Of a DNA stretch of 64,000 nucleotides, positions 36,700 through 48,800 are shown one piece after another. The position numbers and the translations under genes were made by a program. The notes below the pieces were generated by a model. That model worked only from the letters and a program-made list of their open reading frames with translations. It made no database searches and was not told where the DNA came from. Within the stretch, counting starts at the first letter, position 1; each line of letters opens with the position of its first letter. Source of the DNA: Austropuccinia psidii (taxonomy: Eukaryota; Basidiomycota; Pucciniomycetes; Pucciniales; Sphaerophragmiaceae); contig JALGQZ010000002.1 of assembly GCA_023105745.1 (NCBI GenBank), positions 47,714,497-47,778,496 on the forward strand, in the 5' to 3' direction.

Positions 36700-37560
36700 C
36701 TTGTTTAGGAAAAGCATTTAGTACAAATCTAGACTGGTGATGATTTTAACATTACCTGTCTGCCTATCCAGAATTTTTTATTCCTTGTGCCCCTCCTTGT
36801 ATCCTAATAATATTCTCTCAGATCCTTTTTTCTGAAAAATTTCCTTCAGTTTGGTTGTTAAGGTAATAGCACAGGAAGCCAAATGGTTGCAAGTGATGAT
36901 AGGTGGGGTCTCTTTTAAACCATTTGTAAAAATGGGTGTAATAGTTCAGTTATTTATTTGGTGTAATTTTTTCTGAATAAGTGGAAGCTCTGATGGCTTC
37001 AGCCCAAAAAGATTCGTTGAGGCCAGAGTTTCTTAGGATGAATCTGTATTCGGTGATAGTGATATGGTTTCCTCTTTTGGAAATTGGATTTTGTTGTGGG
37101 GTGTATGGTTCAGTGGTAAGGTGGTTGATACCTTTTTTTTGGAAGAAAGTTTTGAGTTGGTTGTTTTTAAAATTGCTTCCGTTGTCAAATATGAGGTTGG
37201 AAATATTTTCTTTGCATTGGCTTTCATTGTTTTACAGAGTTTTTGTATATGGAAGCTGGTTTCTGATTTTGATTTTAGAATAGTGGTCCATACATATCTG
37301 CTGTAGCCATCGACTACTCTAAGGCATTATTTGTAACCCAGATTTGAGGGTATTTCAACAGGTCCAGAAGGTCAGTGTTTATTAATTTTATTATTTTTTG
37401 TGGTGTCGGGAAAGCTCCTTTAAAGGGAGATTTGGTAATTTTACAAATATCACAGTTAGGGAATTGGAGTTTTTAAAAGGCTAAGTTTGGGAACATTTTG
37501 TTTAGGTAATCAGAAGAAGGGTGTCCAGCGGCTTGGTGTAGGCTGAGGATGTTTTTTGGT
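36700..37560 (-). pseudogene. Copia integrase relic
   Basis: On the minus strand from about 37540 the zinc-binding domain reads HQAAGHPSSDYLNKMFPNL and then FPNCDICKITKSPF, an HHCC arrangement. The core is fragmentary. The frame 37033-37227 includes NHTPHNKIQFPKEETI (family: PYTPQQNG.AER.N), the region of the catalytic Glu, where the Glu context is altered. Confidence 0.75.
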
Positions 37561-37585
37561 TTGTTAGGGAAGCTGGGGCTTGGTT

Positions 37586-37920
37586 TCATTCAACAGTTAC
37601 TTTGAAATTTCTAGAGTTAGAAGTTCTGTTTAGTAGTATCTCATTTTTTTGGTCAGGAAGCTCAAAAGGTTTGTTTTTGTGATTGAAAATATTTCTATTT
37701 GGTTTCATTATAGCACCTAGGCTGATGAGGTTGTAGGATATATCTTTGACAAGGAGAAAACTTGAGAGATCCAGGAAACATTGTTGTGGTTCAATTTGTA
37801 ATGTTCCAGTTCCTGGGGCTGGGATGGTGGAACCATTGGCTAGTTCCATTGTTGGGTTAGCTGGGTGAGGGTGGTCAACATTGTGGGGTCATTGAACATG
37901 GAGGTAGTTTCTCCAGCATC
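37586..37920 (-). pseudogene. Copia protease and GAG-pre-integrase relic
   Basis: On the minus strand near 37915-37880 the protease active site reads ILDAGETTSMFNDP (family: DSGA...HM); the core D-S-G is D-A-G. It continues into the 87-codon frame 37586-37849 with GTGTLQI, FLLVKDISYNLISLG (family: L..V..ip.NLlSv..L). Confidence 0.7.
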
Positions 37921-38119
37921 CAATATTATTGATTTAGAACTGTGTTTTCCAGTGGATGAAACAAGGGATCAGATAGGTTTGTTGCTTCTGATACCATTTT
38001 TGTCCCCTTTTAGAAATTTACAGTCACTTTCATTATTATTGGTAAGGGGGTTGTGCCAACCCAGAGAAAATTTTGGGTAATTTCCATTTTGTCTTCTCTT
38101 GTTCTGGTTTTTGTTTTGA

Positions 38120-38770
38120 TTATTATTCTTAGAAGCCAGTAGGGATTATTTGGATTTTCATTGTTGTTTTTACATTTTTAAAGGAATTTTCTTATTACTT
38201 CCCAATTTTTGTATAATTATGGTGAGTTCTTTTCTACCTCACATTTTCCTAGCCATACTTCCTTTTTTTTTGAATCTATCAGGTAGTTTAAACATTACCC
38301 ACATATAAATGAAGTAATCAATTAGGTTTTCTGGGGAGATGGTTATTTTTGAGGTTAAGAGTGTTTTCTAGGATTAATGACAAGGTTTCCTTTATATTTT
38401 CATTGATTAGGTGTGTGGAGAACAAATGTTTGAGGTAGGAGGTTTGGTTTTGGATAGATTTTGGCTGGTAAAACTCCTGAGCTATTTTTCAGAGGAGAGC
38501 TGTATCCTTTTTTGAGTCAGTTTGAAACTTGTTCCCCAGTATGAATATACAGTTAATCTTAAGGAGAGCTTCAGATTTATGTCTCCTTTGAGGCTCACAT
38601 TTATCATTCTCAGCTGATTCTTCAGGGGTTTCAGTGTTGGTAACCAGGACATAGTGATTTTTCAAGTTAAGGATTCCTTCCATCCTAGAGACCCAATCTA
38701 GGTAGTTTGTGTCAGTTAGATTATTGTTTTTGTCAAGCTCTATGTTCAATTTTCCCAGTTTTTAGAAATC
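38120..38770 (-). pseudogene. Copia gag relic
   Basis: The 86-codon minus frame 38489-38749 reads LTDTNYLDWVSRMEGIL, the usual start of copia gag (L...NY..W...M...L). Further down, GWHNPLTNNNESDCKF near 38030-38075 is a degraded zinc knuckle of the CxxG.HNP...C type. Frames are broken between. Confidence 0.7.
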
Positions 38771-38830
38771 ATTAGTTAAGTAGTGTTTTAGAGCTTTTCT
38801 TGTCTCATAATCTGTAAGAATAAAATGACA

Positions 38831-39219
38831 TGTCTTGGATTGGAAAGACAGTATCTCTTGGCCAGTGGATCAGGATGAGGAGTGGTACAGTAACAGTGAA
38901 CCTAGTGGAAATATAAGTAAAAGAATCAAAAGAAGAGTGTTACATTTCTAATGGGATGTTAAGGACTCTATCAATTAATTTACCTTGGATTGGCAAGACG
39001 GTATGTCTTAGCCAGTGGATCGGGACAAGAAGTGGTACAGGAATGACAAACCTAGTGGAAATAAGAGTAAAAGAAATACAAATGATAGGGGTTATTGGTA
39101 CAGGAGTTTGGGTTTCATATAGTATTACAACTGTGGTTAATTTGATCAAAAAGGTATTACATCATTGGTTATATGCGTTTGACATCATCTGTGATCTTTA
39201 TCACTCTTATTTTATTTCA
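38831..39219 (-). repeat. Copia 5' LTR (right copy)
   Basis: Plus-strand start TGTCTTGGATTGG, end TTTATTTCA. Same internal duplication as the left copy (ATTGG.AAGAC.GTAT at about 38837 and 38989), so the duplication predates this insertion. Confidence 0.82.
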
Positions 39220-40719
39220 CCCTCAGAAATGGGCTTCTGAAAGATATAAAGAGTTTCAATAACATATCCCACATAAGATTACATAAAAAAGAATATAAGG
39301 TAAATCTAAGCTATTTTGAGACATTGAATTGGTTCTTGAAGATATTTATCAAGGATTATGATCCAAAAGATGTTTTCAACATGGATGATCTAACTAGATT
39401 TTTTTTATAACAATTACAATTTCTGTAATTAAAATCATCACACTTTTTATAATATTCAAATGGATAAGGTACTGATAGAATTAGAATCTTAAGGACTTAA
39501 ATTCAATAAGGATATATTTATAATTTCATTCACTTTCAATTATTTTGAAATAAAAGATATTGAGAAAAAAAGAATATTTTTAAATTTTTACAACTTTGTT
39601 TCTTTAAAATAAAATATTCCAATAAACTTGGCTATCAATACTATGAGAACAAAAATTACTCAATTACTGCTTAAATATTTCAAAAACTGGCTCTTTTTCT
39701 TGAACTAATAACTAATTTAATCCAGGGAATGAAATATCCTAATTTTTAATAAATTAAATAATAATATTTTACTAAAATATATTAATAACCTCCATTAAAA
39801 TTATTTTTAAACAAATTTGAAATATTAAATTAAGATCTTGAAATTTGGAATTTTAATATAAACAATTTTAAAGTTTATTATTAAAAGAAATTCTTATAAT
39901 TTTTCAATTCAAAATTAAATTGAAAAAAATTCCAATTTTAAAAATGAAAAATATAACTAAACTATAAGAAATTATAATTAAAAGTATTTCTTTTTATTTT
40001 TCTTATAAATCTAAAATCTTTAATTTTTTGAAGTAAAAAAAAAATTCTTTTTAATTTTAAAAGTATAACAGATTTTTCATTTTATATTAAATAACTGAAA
40101 CTCAAAATCTTAAAACAAAAAAGATTAAAATCTAAATTCATCTGTCTTTTAAAACTAGTTTTTATCAATGAAACTAATATTATTAATTTGAAAAATCTTC
40201 TGAATTCATATTTCAAAGAAAAAAAATGGAAAAATAGTCTCCTTATTAAATCTTTGAGTAAACTTTGAAATAAAATGAAATTTAAATTCAAGAGTAATTA
40301 AATTTTATTCATGATGACACTGAGATGGATGAAGAAATTGAAAATCCAATAGCAAAGGTGACTAAGAAGGAAATATAATTTTTGATAAATTATTTCAAAA
40401 AATTAAAATTCTAATAATTTTCTTGAGCTTTATTATTTCAAGAAAGATTATTTTTTAATGAAAAAATCTATAAAAAAAAACAAAAACATCAATTCAAAAC
40501 TTTTTGTTATCAATTAATGTATAATAATTTCTATATTCATTATTTCATTTTATTACTAAATTTTATTTTACTGTACAAATTTTTATTATAAATAAATGAT
40601 TTTATACCTAGATTTGATAAGATTTCTTTAATTAACTAAGGGAAAAAGACATATTTCTAACCTATATACTATGAGTTATTAAGGGAATATACCTATCCAT
40701 GAAATATGTGTTAGGGTAG
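39220..40719. other. AT-rich DNA, nothing recognised
   Basis: No frame above 70 codons and no repeats shared with the rest of the window that I can see. Confidence 0.55.
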
Positions 40720-42550
40720 TGTGGTATTTCATACCATTTTTTTCACTAGGCTCAAGCTCATAGTACCCCATAACAGCATTAAATTCAACCCACAGGCAGG
40801 CTTACAGTCAAATTTTACACCAAAAGGTCAGTTTTACAGCAAGAAGCTGGAGTTAATTCATAATACCATGGCATAGGAACCAAAGGGAAGTGTATGTGTT
40901 TAAACAAATTATCCAATTTAATTATGCATATGTAAAAATCAAGTAACATATAGCAAAATAGTTACAAAAAATGAGGTACCGCCCTTTAAATTACACACTC
41001 CATCCATATTTACACCCCTCTAAAGCCACAAGACTCATGCAGAATGAAAATGACACCTGCATGAATTACACAGCCATATTGCATTCAACATAGAAAATTC
41101 ACATGATTCAAAGCATAACCCCTTTTATATCCACCTTCACTCCCTCAGAAAACCATCAAACCCTAATACAGTATAAACTGAAAAAAATTACTGAAAAAGG
41201 AAAAGGGGAATTGGATTTCAGCAAACACAACCAATTCAAACTTTGAACTTTAATCATTACTTCTATTATAAAAAGGGAATACCCCTTGGATAAACACAAC
41301 AGTCTTCCAACATTCAACTCAACTGACAAATCTCCTTCATGAAATACAAAACACCCTTGCATGAGCACATAATTAAAACAGAAGAAATCACCTGCATGCA
41401 ACTAAATAACAACTTGCATGAGAGTGCCTAACCTCCTTCAACAACTCTAAACCCCCTTTCATAAATTAAAAAGTTGAATAACAACTACTTTAGCTTTTAA
41501 AAAAAATCAAGTGGCCTCATAAGAGTTTATCTTGGAAGCTCAATCACCTTTCATTAGCTCAAAAGTCAACTAAATACTACATCACCTTACATGGAAAGCT
41601 AAATTTCATACCAGAAATAATCACTCAAATCCATAAAATATTATTAATCTAGAACTAAACCTCAATCACATTAATTTTTTTTTTTTTTGAAAATAAAACA
41701 ATCTTGAAGTTCTGAAGGGTTATAATTAAGGTTTATAGTTAAAAATAAGGTCCCCAATGGAGAACAATGGATGGCTAAACTAAAAAAAATAGAGCTAATC
41801 TTTCACCAAAATTATTTTTCCCTTCTTAATTTTATTTAATATTTTCAAATTATTATTAATAAATAAATAGATTAGATAGAACTATCCTTGAAACTAATAG
41901 TTATTCTAAGGATTATTATATTATTTTATTCTCAATATCTAGGTTTAATAGAAAAGAATAAGAAGAAGAAGAAGAAAATTATTATTATTAATTATTAAAA
42001 TTACCCCTATTATTAGTTCATAATACTAGTTAGTAGTCATAAATCTTAGTTTATTAAACTCATATTAACTTATATTCTAGTCAATAACTAATATTAATAT
42101 CAAAATTAAATAAAACAATATCTTATTTATTATTACTTAAAAATTACCCAGTATAAGAATCAAAAAAAAAATTGAAAAGATAGTAACTTCACTCCATTAA
42201 CATTATTTTATAACAGAATCATTTTTTCTAAAATAAAAATAGTCTTATTATAGTATTAAAACCAACTCAGATTTACACATTAACTCAAGTTTAGTTTATC
42301 TATATACAGTCTGATTCGTGATTATGTCTGATAAGAGACTGCTGAATTAGTCTTAGCTAGTTTTGAAGCCACAATCTTAATTTTTCATTAGTGAGCTCAG
42401 TAGGAAGTTTGTTTTGGTATATTCAGAGGGGCAGTTAAAATACCATTAGTACTCATGGTTACAGTAACCTTCAGAAATTCAAAACTGATTACCTGTGATT
42501 TCACCTCAATGACTTACTTATTCAATCCCACACAAAAAAGGAGTTCTACA
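40720..42550 (+). mobile_element. Solo LTR of family A (uninterrupted)
   Basis: Starts TGTGGTATTTCATACC and ends GAGTTCTACA. Aligns with 57376-60743 at ACTAGGCTCAAGCTCATAGT, TTTTACACCAAAAGG, GCAAGAAGCTGGAG, TTATGCATATGTAAAAATCA and ACCTGTGATTTC. At 40768-40772 it carries a single CCATA, the unoccupied target of the LTR B insertion at 57429. 1,831 bp, no internal region. Flanking bases (GGTAG, TTATT) do not form a duplication. Confidence 0.85.
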
Positions 42551-42888
42551 TTATTTAAAACATTTGAATTAATCTATTTTAGTGTATACAAATATGTATA
42601 TTTAAGGGTAGAGTCTAGTTTAATATATATAAGATTTTGAAGATTTGATTTTATTTAAAACTTAAATTACATAACTATAACTCACAATTACTATTTTAAA
42701 TTATTTAAAATTAAATTTGAAATACTTCTTTTAATCCTAACTTATAAACTTAAAACAAAATAAATTTGATTCTTTAAATTAATAATTGATTTAAATTAAA
42801 TTAAATTTTTTAATTATATTCAAAAAAAAAATTATTCTTAAAATCTTTTAAGATTAATAGAAAATTATTTTAAATTTCAATTAAAAAT
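42551..42888. other. AT-rich spacer
   Basis: No gene. Its last eight bases, TTAAAAAT (42881-42888), are the left target duplication of the MITE. Confidence 0.6.
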
Positions 42889-43403
42889 GGGTGTTGGTAA
42901 ACCCACGTAAGCTTTTAGTAAAAACACGTAAGCCCTTACGTGTTTTTGCCATCAATTGGTAAAAACACGTAATTTTATGTTAAAAAGACATAAGGGGTGG
43001 TTTTTAAATGAAATATGCATATTTATGGCATTTTTAAGGCCATTAATGGCATTATAAATGCAATAAAGGGCATTATTAATTCCATCAATGGAATTTTTAA
43101 TGCCATTAATGCCATTTATGGCATCGTTAAGGCCACAAATTACATTAACAATGTCATTTATGGAAATTTTAAAGCTATAAATGACATTAACAATGCCATG
43201 AATGGCATTTTTAAGGCCATTAATTCCATTTATGGAATTATAAATGTCATTTATAGCCTTACCAATTCCATAAATGGCATTTATAGCCTTAAAAATTCCA
43301 TAAATGGCATTGTTATTGTCATTTTTGGCCTTAACATTTTTAGTAAAAACATGTAAGGGCTTACATGATTTTACTAAAAGCTTACGTGGTTTTACCAACA
43401 CCC
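42889..43403. mobile_element. MULE-type MITE, 515 bp
   Basis: Terminal inverted repeats of about 60 bp start GGGTGTTGGTAAA and end TTTACCAACACCC, both carrying the ACGTAAGCTTTTAGTAAAA motif. Flanked by TTAAAAAT on both sides (42881-42888, 43404-43411). Same termini and same 8 bp duplication length as the MULE at 45116, so that family could have mobilised it. The interior (43010-43335) is an array of short self-complementary units (AATGGCATT, GCCATTAATGG, TTTATGGCATT) that leaves both strands almost stop-free and creates spurious frames rich in Asn-Ala-Ile-Asn-Gly-Ile. Confidence 0.9.
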
Positions 43404-45107
43404 TTAAAAATTTATTCAGCTTAAAAATTTTGTAAGAAATTTAATTATAAAAAAAAAATTACCAATTTATTTTATCATAAAATATAAATTATAATTAGTT
43501 TTATATATATATATTAAAAAAAAAAAAAGAATTATGTATTATTTTTTAGTTAAAATTTTTGAATTAAATTAATATTTTTAATTAAAAAAAAAATATATAT
43601 ATTAATTATTTTTTTTTCTTTTTCATTTATTTATTTATTTTTTTTCATGAATTTTTTTTTTGTAAAAAAAAAATTTAAATTTTTTTATTTCTTTATTTTT
43701 TTTATAATTAATTAATTAATTAATTTTTTTTTTCATTTTTAATTTTAATTTAATTTAATTTAATTTTTTTTTGTATATTAAAATAAATTTTAAAATTAAA
43801 ATTAAAATTTTTTTGAAAATAGGTAAAGAATATTAAAAAAAAAGAAAAAAATTGTAATAAAAAAATCAATTTAATTAATTCTTTCATTTTTATATAAATA
43901 TATATAAATTAAAAATCATTAAATAAAAAAACTTTTTAAAAAAATTTTTTTTTTCTTTTTTTTGAATAATTAAAATAATAATTATTAAATATTTAACAAA
44001 AAAAAAAAAGGAAAAAAATTAAATTAAATTAAATTATTTTCAAAATTTTTTCAATAAATTAAAAAAAAAAAATAATTTAAAAAACAAAAAATTTAAATAA
44101 ATTAAATTAATTTTTTTTTCCTAAAAAAAAAATAAATAATAAAAAATAAAAAGAACCAATAATTTTTTTGATTTTTTTTAAGTTTTATTAAATTAATTTT
44201 ATTATTATATATTTAGTATTTTTTTTTTTTTTGAAAGATATATATATATATATATATGAAGAAAAGAAGAAAGAAAAAAAAATTTTTTTGTGAAATCATT
44301 AGATTTTTAATAAGTATTAATTTTTTTTTTTCACTTTTTAAAGAAAAATCAAAATAAAATAAAATATATATTAAAATTCAAATAAAATAAAATTTAAATT
44401 ATAATTTTTTTTTTATATATATATATATATATATATATTTTTAATTATTAAAAATTAATTTAAAATTAAACTTTTTAATTAAAAAGAAAATATTTTGATA
44501 TAATTTAAAGTTTCAATTTTGTTTTTTTTATTTAATTTATCAATTCTTAATAAATAATATTTTTAATGATATATATATTTATAGTGTTTTTTATTTTATT
44601 TTATTTTTTGAATTAAAAATAAAAATATATATTAATAATTCAATTCTTCTAAATATATCCTTTATCAACAATTAAAAAAATTAAATTAAATTCTTCAATT
44701 TTTTTTTTTTTTTTCAAATTTAATTTAATTAGACTTTTATCAAGAAAAAAAACTAGAAAAAGGAATAAATAGAATGAATTATTTTTTTTTTTTTTAATTT
44801 TGTTTTCTTTAAAGAAAAAAAAAAATATTAATTTAAAATAAGATTTTCTAATTTCTAAAGTTTTTTTTTTTTTTTTTGTATTGAATTGAAATTTTATTTT
44901 TAATTTAGGTTTTTTTAAATTTTTTTTTTTTTTGGAATTAAGAATTTAATAATTAATATTTTCAAATATTTTTAAAAATAATAATAAAATTCAATTTCAT
45001 AAAAAAATTTTATTGAAATTAAAAATTTATTGTTTTTTTTTTTTTTTTTTAGTCTTTTTTTGGAAAAGAAAATTATATTTTATTTAATTAAAAAGAAATA
45101 AAAGAAA
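43404..45107. other. Extreme AT desert
   Basis: 1.7 kb that is nearly pure A and T, with long homopolymers and (AT)n runs (for example about 44240-44258 and 44416-44440). No frames and no GC islands. Confidence 0.8.
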
Positions 45108-45115
45108 AAGAAAAT

Positions 45116-45226
45116 GGGTGTTGGTAAACACACGTAAGCTTTTAGTAAAAACACGTAAGCCCTTACGTGTTTTTACTAAAAGCTTACGTGTTTTTACCAA
45201 TTTATGGTAAAAACACGTAAGTGACC
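45116..45226. repeat. Left terminus of the MULE: 80 bp palindrome
   Basis: 45121-45200 reads as one near-perfect palindrome: TTGGTAAACACACGTAAGCT through to AGCTTACGTGTTTTTACCAA. The inner 50 bases (45136-45185) are a perfect inverted repeat centred on AAGCCCTT. A further GGTAAAAACACGTAAG follows at about 45205-45221. Likely multiple transposase-binding sites. Confidence 0.85.
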
Positions 45227-45410
45227 TTAATTTTCAAAAAAAATTCCTCAGGCTCAGTTTTGAGGTTTTTTTTAATTTTTTTTTGCCATATTTTTCCCGA
45301 CTTGGCATGTCAATAAGCACAAATTTTTTCAAAATTTTTTTTTTTGCCAAATTTCACAAATTTGGCCAATATGCCAAAATGGCAAATTTTTTTCAAAAAT
45401 TCATTTAAAA

Positions 45411-45745
45411 TCTTCCCACTTATGAATTTGCTTGATTTTTTTTTTAAAATAAAGGGTTCAATGTGAAGAATAAAGAACCAGAATCCCATAATTTTGGGAA
45501 TTTTTTTGGGTGGGACAAGTGAAGGTGCAAAAAGAGTTTTTTTTTCAAATGTTTTTTCCCGTCATTATAATATGCCTATTTTTAAAAAGTGAATTTAATA
45601 ACTTCCCACTTATGAATTTCCTTCATTTTTTTTTAAAATTAAAGGGTTCAATCTGGACAATAAAGAACCAGAAGCTCATGAATTGGGAAAATTTTTTGGG
45701 TGGGACCACAAGTGAAGGCGCAATGGGTGTTTTTTTTTAACTTTT
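45411..45745. repeat. Two direct copies of about 135 bp in the MULE 3' region
   Basis: CTTCCCACTTATGAATTT, AAAGGGTTCAAT, AATAAAGAACCAGAA, TTTTTTGGGTGGGAC and AAGTGAAGG occur in the same order at about 45413-45545 and 45602-45740 (period about 190). Lies between the stop codon of the gene and the left terminus; function unknown. Confidence 0.8.
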
Positions 45746-45886
45746 TTTTTTCTTGTGTGTAATATGACTATTTTCAAGTACAAAAGTTCCACATGTTTGA
45801 TAAAAAAGGAGACTTAGGTGGGATTTAAGCAATAAAAATGACTGAGGAGGGGGATAATTGGCATAAATTGTATATACAAAAATCAT

Positions 45887-48800
45887 TCAATCAGAATCAA
45901 CCTCCAAAATAGTGGGTTTTTTCTGAGAGGGGGGAGGAAGATTGGACAAATACAACATTCTGTGTTTCTTAAATTTATCAGCCCACCCCAGGGCTTGTTT
46001 TTGGGCATGAATCTCCCAGTTCACAGTAATGGGGGGGACTGGATAAACTTTAGAAATGATGATGTCCAATGGAACAAAATGAGCACAACTATTCAAGAAG
46101 CAGATGAAAATGGGGGGATTATCATTTGGAGGATGGAAATAAGGGAAAAAAGAAAAAGATTGGACTGTTGAATAAAAGGAAACTGGTCTTTTATACATAT
46201 TTGAAATTGGATCCCCCATGTCAGGCATGGACATCCACTTGCTTTTTGGAGCCTGGCCAACATCTTCATACCATTCAATTCTTTCCAAATAAGAGGATAC
46301 TGAGGGAATTAAGGTGTTCATGGCTTCATAAAGGTCTTGATTTTGGTGAATTTCTTCAGCCAAGTCACCTCTGACATCAGCCCATTGATCTTGAGTCTTG
46401 TAAATGAAGTGGGATACTGTTCTGTAGCCACAGTTTCCATCACCCTGGACATTGATGGCCTTGAAGGTGTATTTCAATATAAACTTGGGCAAGTCTTCTG
46501 AGCCAGTTATCTGATAACATAAGTTCAAAAAATGAATAAATATCAAAATAAACAACATAAAATTACATTAAAAAGAATCAGAAACTCACAAACAGCTTGG
46601 AGCATTCATCACTTGTGTGATAGTTGCTTTGACAATGCTCACAGGTCAGGTCAATTGCATCATAGATATTCAAACTGGTGGCAGGCTTGTGTGATTTTCT
46701 TTGTGATGTTTTGCTTCCAATTGCCAATCTTCTGGACCTTCTAAGGGTTACTTCCGATTTATTTAATTCAGTTGCTGAGGGTAGTGAATCTGATGAACTG
46801 ATGGATTTAGACAATGAGTCCTCAGAATCTTCAGAATCTTCATAATCTTCAGATGAGTCCACTTCCATAATTGGAGAGGGGACATTTGACTGGGATCTGG
46901 AAGTTGTTGTGCTGGTCACTTTTGATGGGGGTCTTCCTCTTCTCTTGGTTTGACTCTCAATGATTTCAAATCTTGAAGGTTCTCTTTTGTTTTTATTCTT
47001 GGCTCCTTGGGGTCTTCCACGGATATTCTTGCATTCTAGAGGGTCTTCATAATATTGATCATCCTCTTGAATCTTGGGAATTTGATCAAATGGGACTTTT
47101 CCAGTCAAAACATCTTGAAAATGTTGGAGTATTGGGGTGATTTCTGCCATTGGTCTTTGAAACAGGTCTTCCCCAATGTCTTCAAATATTTTCTTGGCTT
47201 TATTCTTTCTTTCTTTTTCAACACTTTGATCATCACCTTGAAAACCAGTCTGAGAAGAATATGACAAGTAAAATCAGTTAATAAGAAAAAAATAATAAGA
47301 AGAAAATAAAAAACCCTCACAGGCATATTCAAATGCCACTGAGGATGGAAGTCTGATAATTCAAGCCTTTGGCGCTTGGCAAATGCCTTTTGGGTCTTAT
47401 GCTTGCAAGGAATGCCTTTATAATTGTTGTATTTGTTGGTGCATTTTTCATTTGGAGGAAATTTTGTTTTGAAATTTTCAAAGGCAATCTGAAGAGCATA
47501 ATGAGACACCTTGCCATTGAGGGCACAGATGTGTGGAGGAAAATTCTTGACATGGACAATCATTTCTTTGGAGATTCTGTTTATAATTTCAATAAATTGT
47601 TTTCTGAATGCCATGTGGAGTGCCCTGACTACCTCCAGGAGAGTACCAGTGGACTTTTGTAGCCAAAGTTTAACCATGGCATGGGCACCTTCAACTCTGG
47701 AGGTGGAGCCCACACCCAGGTGGCAATGGTGGTTTGTCCAGGCTGGCACATAATACTCCTTTAGAGGAAGCCAAGTATTTTCCAAATACTGCAAGACCTC
47801 AGCATTTTTAACTTGCTTTTGAAGCTTCTTCCAGTTGTCTTTGAAAGACTTTTCAGTGGGTGAATACATAAGCTGAGAAAAGAATCCCAAAGTCATTAAT
47901 AAAGACAATAATAAGAAAAAAAGGGAAATAACATGAAATAAAATGAAGAAGTATATTACTTGATTCCAAAGGCCCATAAAATTTTCAAAATCAGTTCCAT
48001 GACCAATTTTCTTCATGCAATGAGCAGATACATCCTTGTTGATGTTCCAAATGCATAGCATGACTTTGGAGTCTGGGAAGAGCTTCTTAATAGAGTTTTT
48101 CAAGGCCAGATCCCTGTAAATAACAATAACTGGGGGGGGGACAAGATTGGTGTTGTTGAGGACCTTTTCAATGTATTGATTTAAGGCCCAAGTATATGAA
48201 GTTTCATTTTCATTCTTCATCAAACAAAAAGCCCCAGAAAAGGTCTTATTTGTTGAGCTGAATCCAACAATATGAAAAAGAGGCATTTTGTACTTATTGG
48301 TTTTATAAGTACAATCCATAAGAATGACATGAGGAAAGCCATGAAGAAGTTTTATGGCCAGGGGGTGAGTAAAAAACAAGGAGGTAATGTGTCCCTCAGA
48401 ATCTCTTGCAGAGGACCAAACAAAATTTTCTTCTTTGAGAGTGTCAATAAGAGCATCAATGGGCCTTCTGCCTTGCAGTTTGTCTTTCTTTATTTTCTTG
48501 ACTTGGTTATAAATGTCTTGAAGGATTACAGGCCTGTCAGACTCCCTCTGGCTGCATAATTGGGCCTGAATTTGCCTTGGCATGAGGAGTGATTCAGACA
48601 TTTGAGCAATTTGGGATGTTTCTTGCTCATTGAATTTCCTGAAAGCAGGATGTGCCATGATATTTTCAGTGGCATCATGGCTATGTTCAGGATTTTTGAC
48701 TTTAAGAGTCCAAGTGGTACTCTTGGCATATTTCCTGGCATAAAGTCTAAAAGGACAGTCAAGCTTTCTTGAGGTGACTGTTTTGGAGGGGCTTTTGTTG

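Larger units (their letters stand above)
34442..39219 (-). mobile_element. Degenerate Ty1/copia retrotransposon, minus strand
   Basis: A 4.8 kb element with direct repeats of about 400 bp at both ends. On the minus strand the order is gag, protease, GAG-pre-integrase, integrase, reverse transcriptase, RNase H. Integrase before RT is diagnostic of Ty1/copia. All frames are broken. No matching target duplication was found (TTCAA on the left, CCCTC on the right), so either the ends are slightly misplaced or a boundary has been altered. Confidence 0.85.

Noticed and set aside
42952..43401. 149-codon minus frame and 113-codon plus frame inside the MITE as genes
   Set aside because: Both are translations of a self-complementary micro-repeat array between terminal inverted repeats; no start context or domain.
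47329..47753. Plus-strand frames opposite the MULE gene (47369-47662, 47511-47753)
   Set aside because: Antisense shadows of conserved transposase exons.
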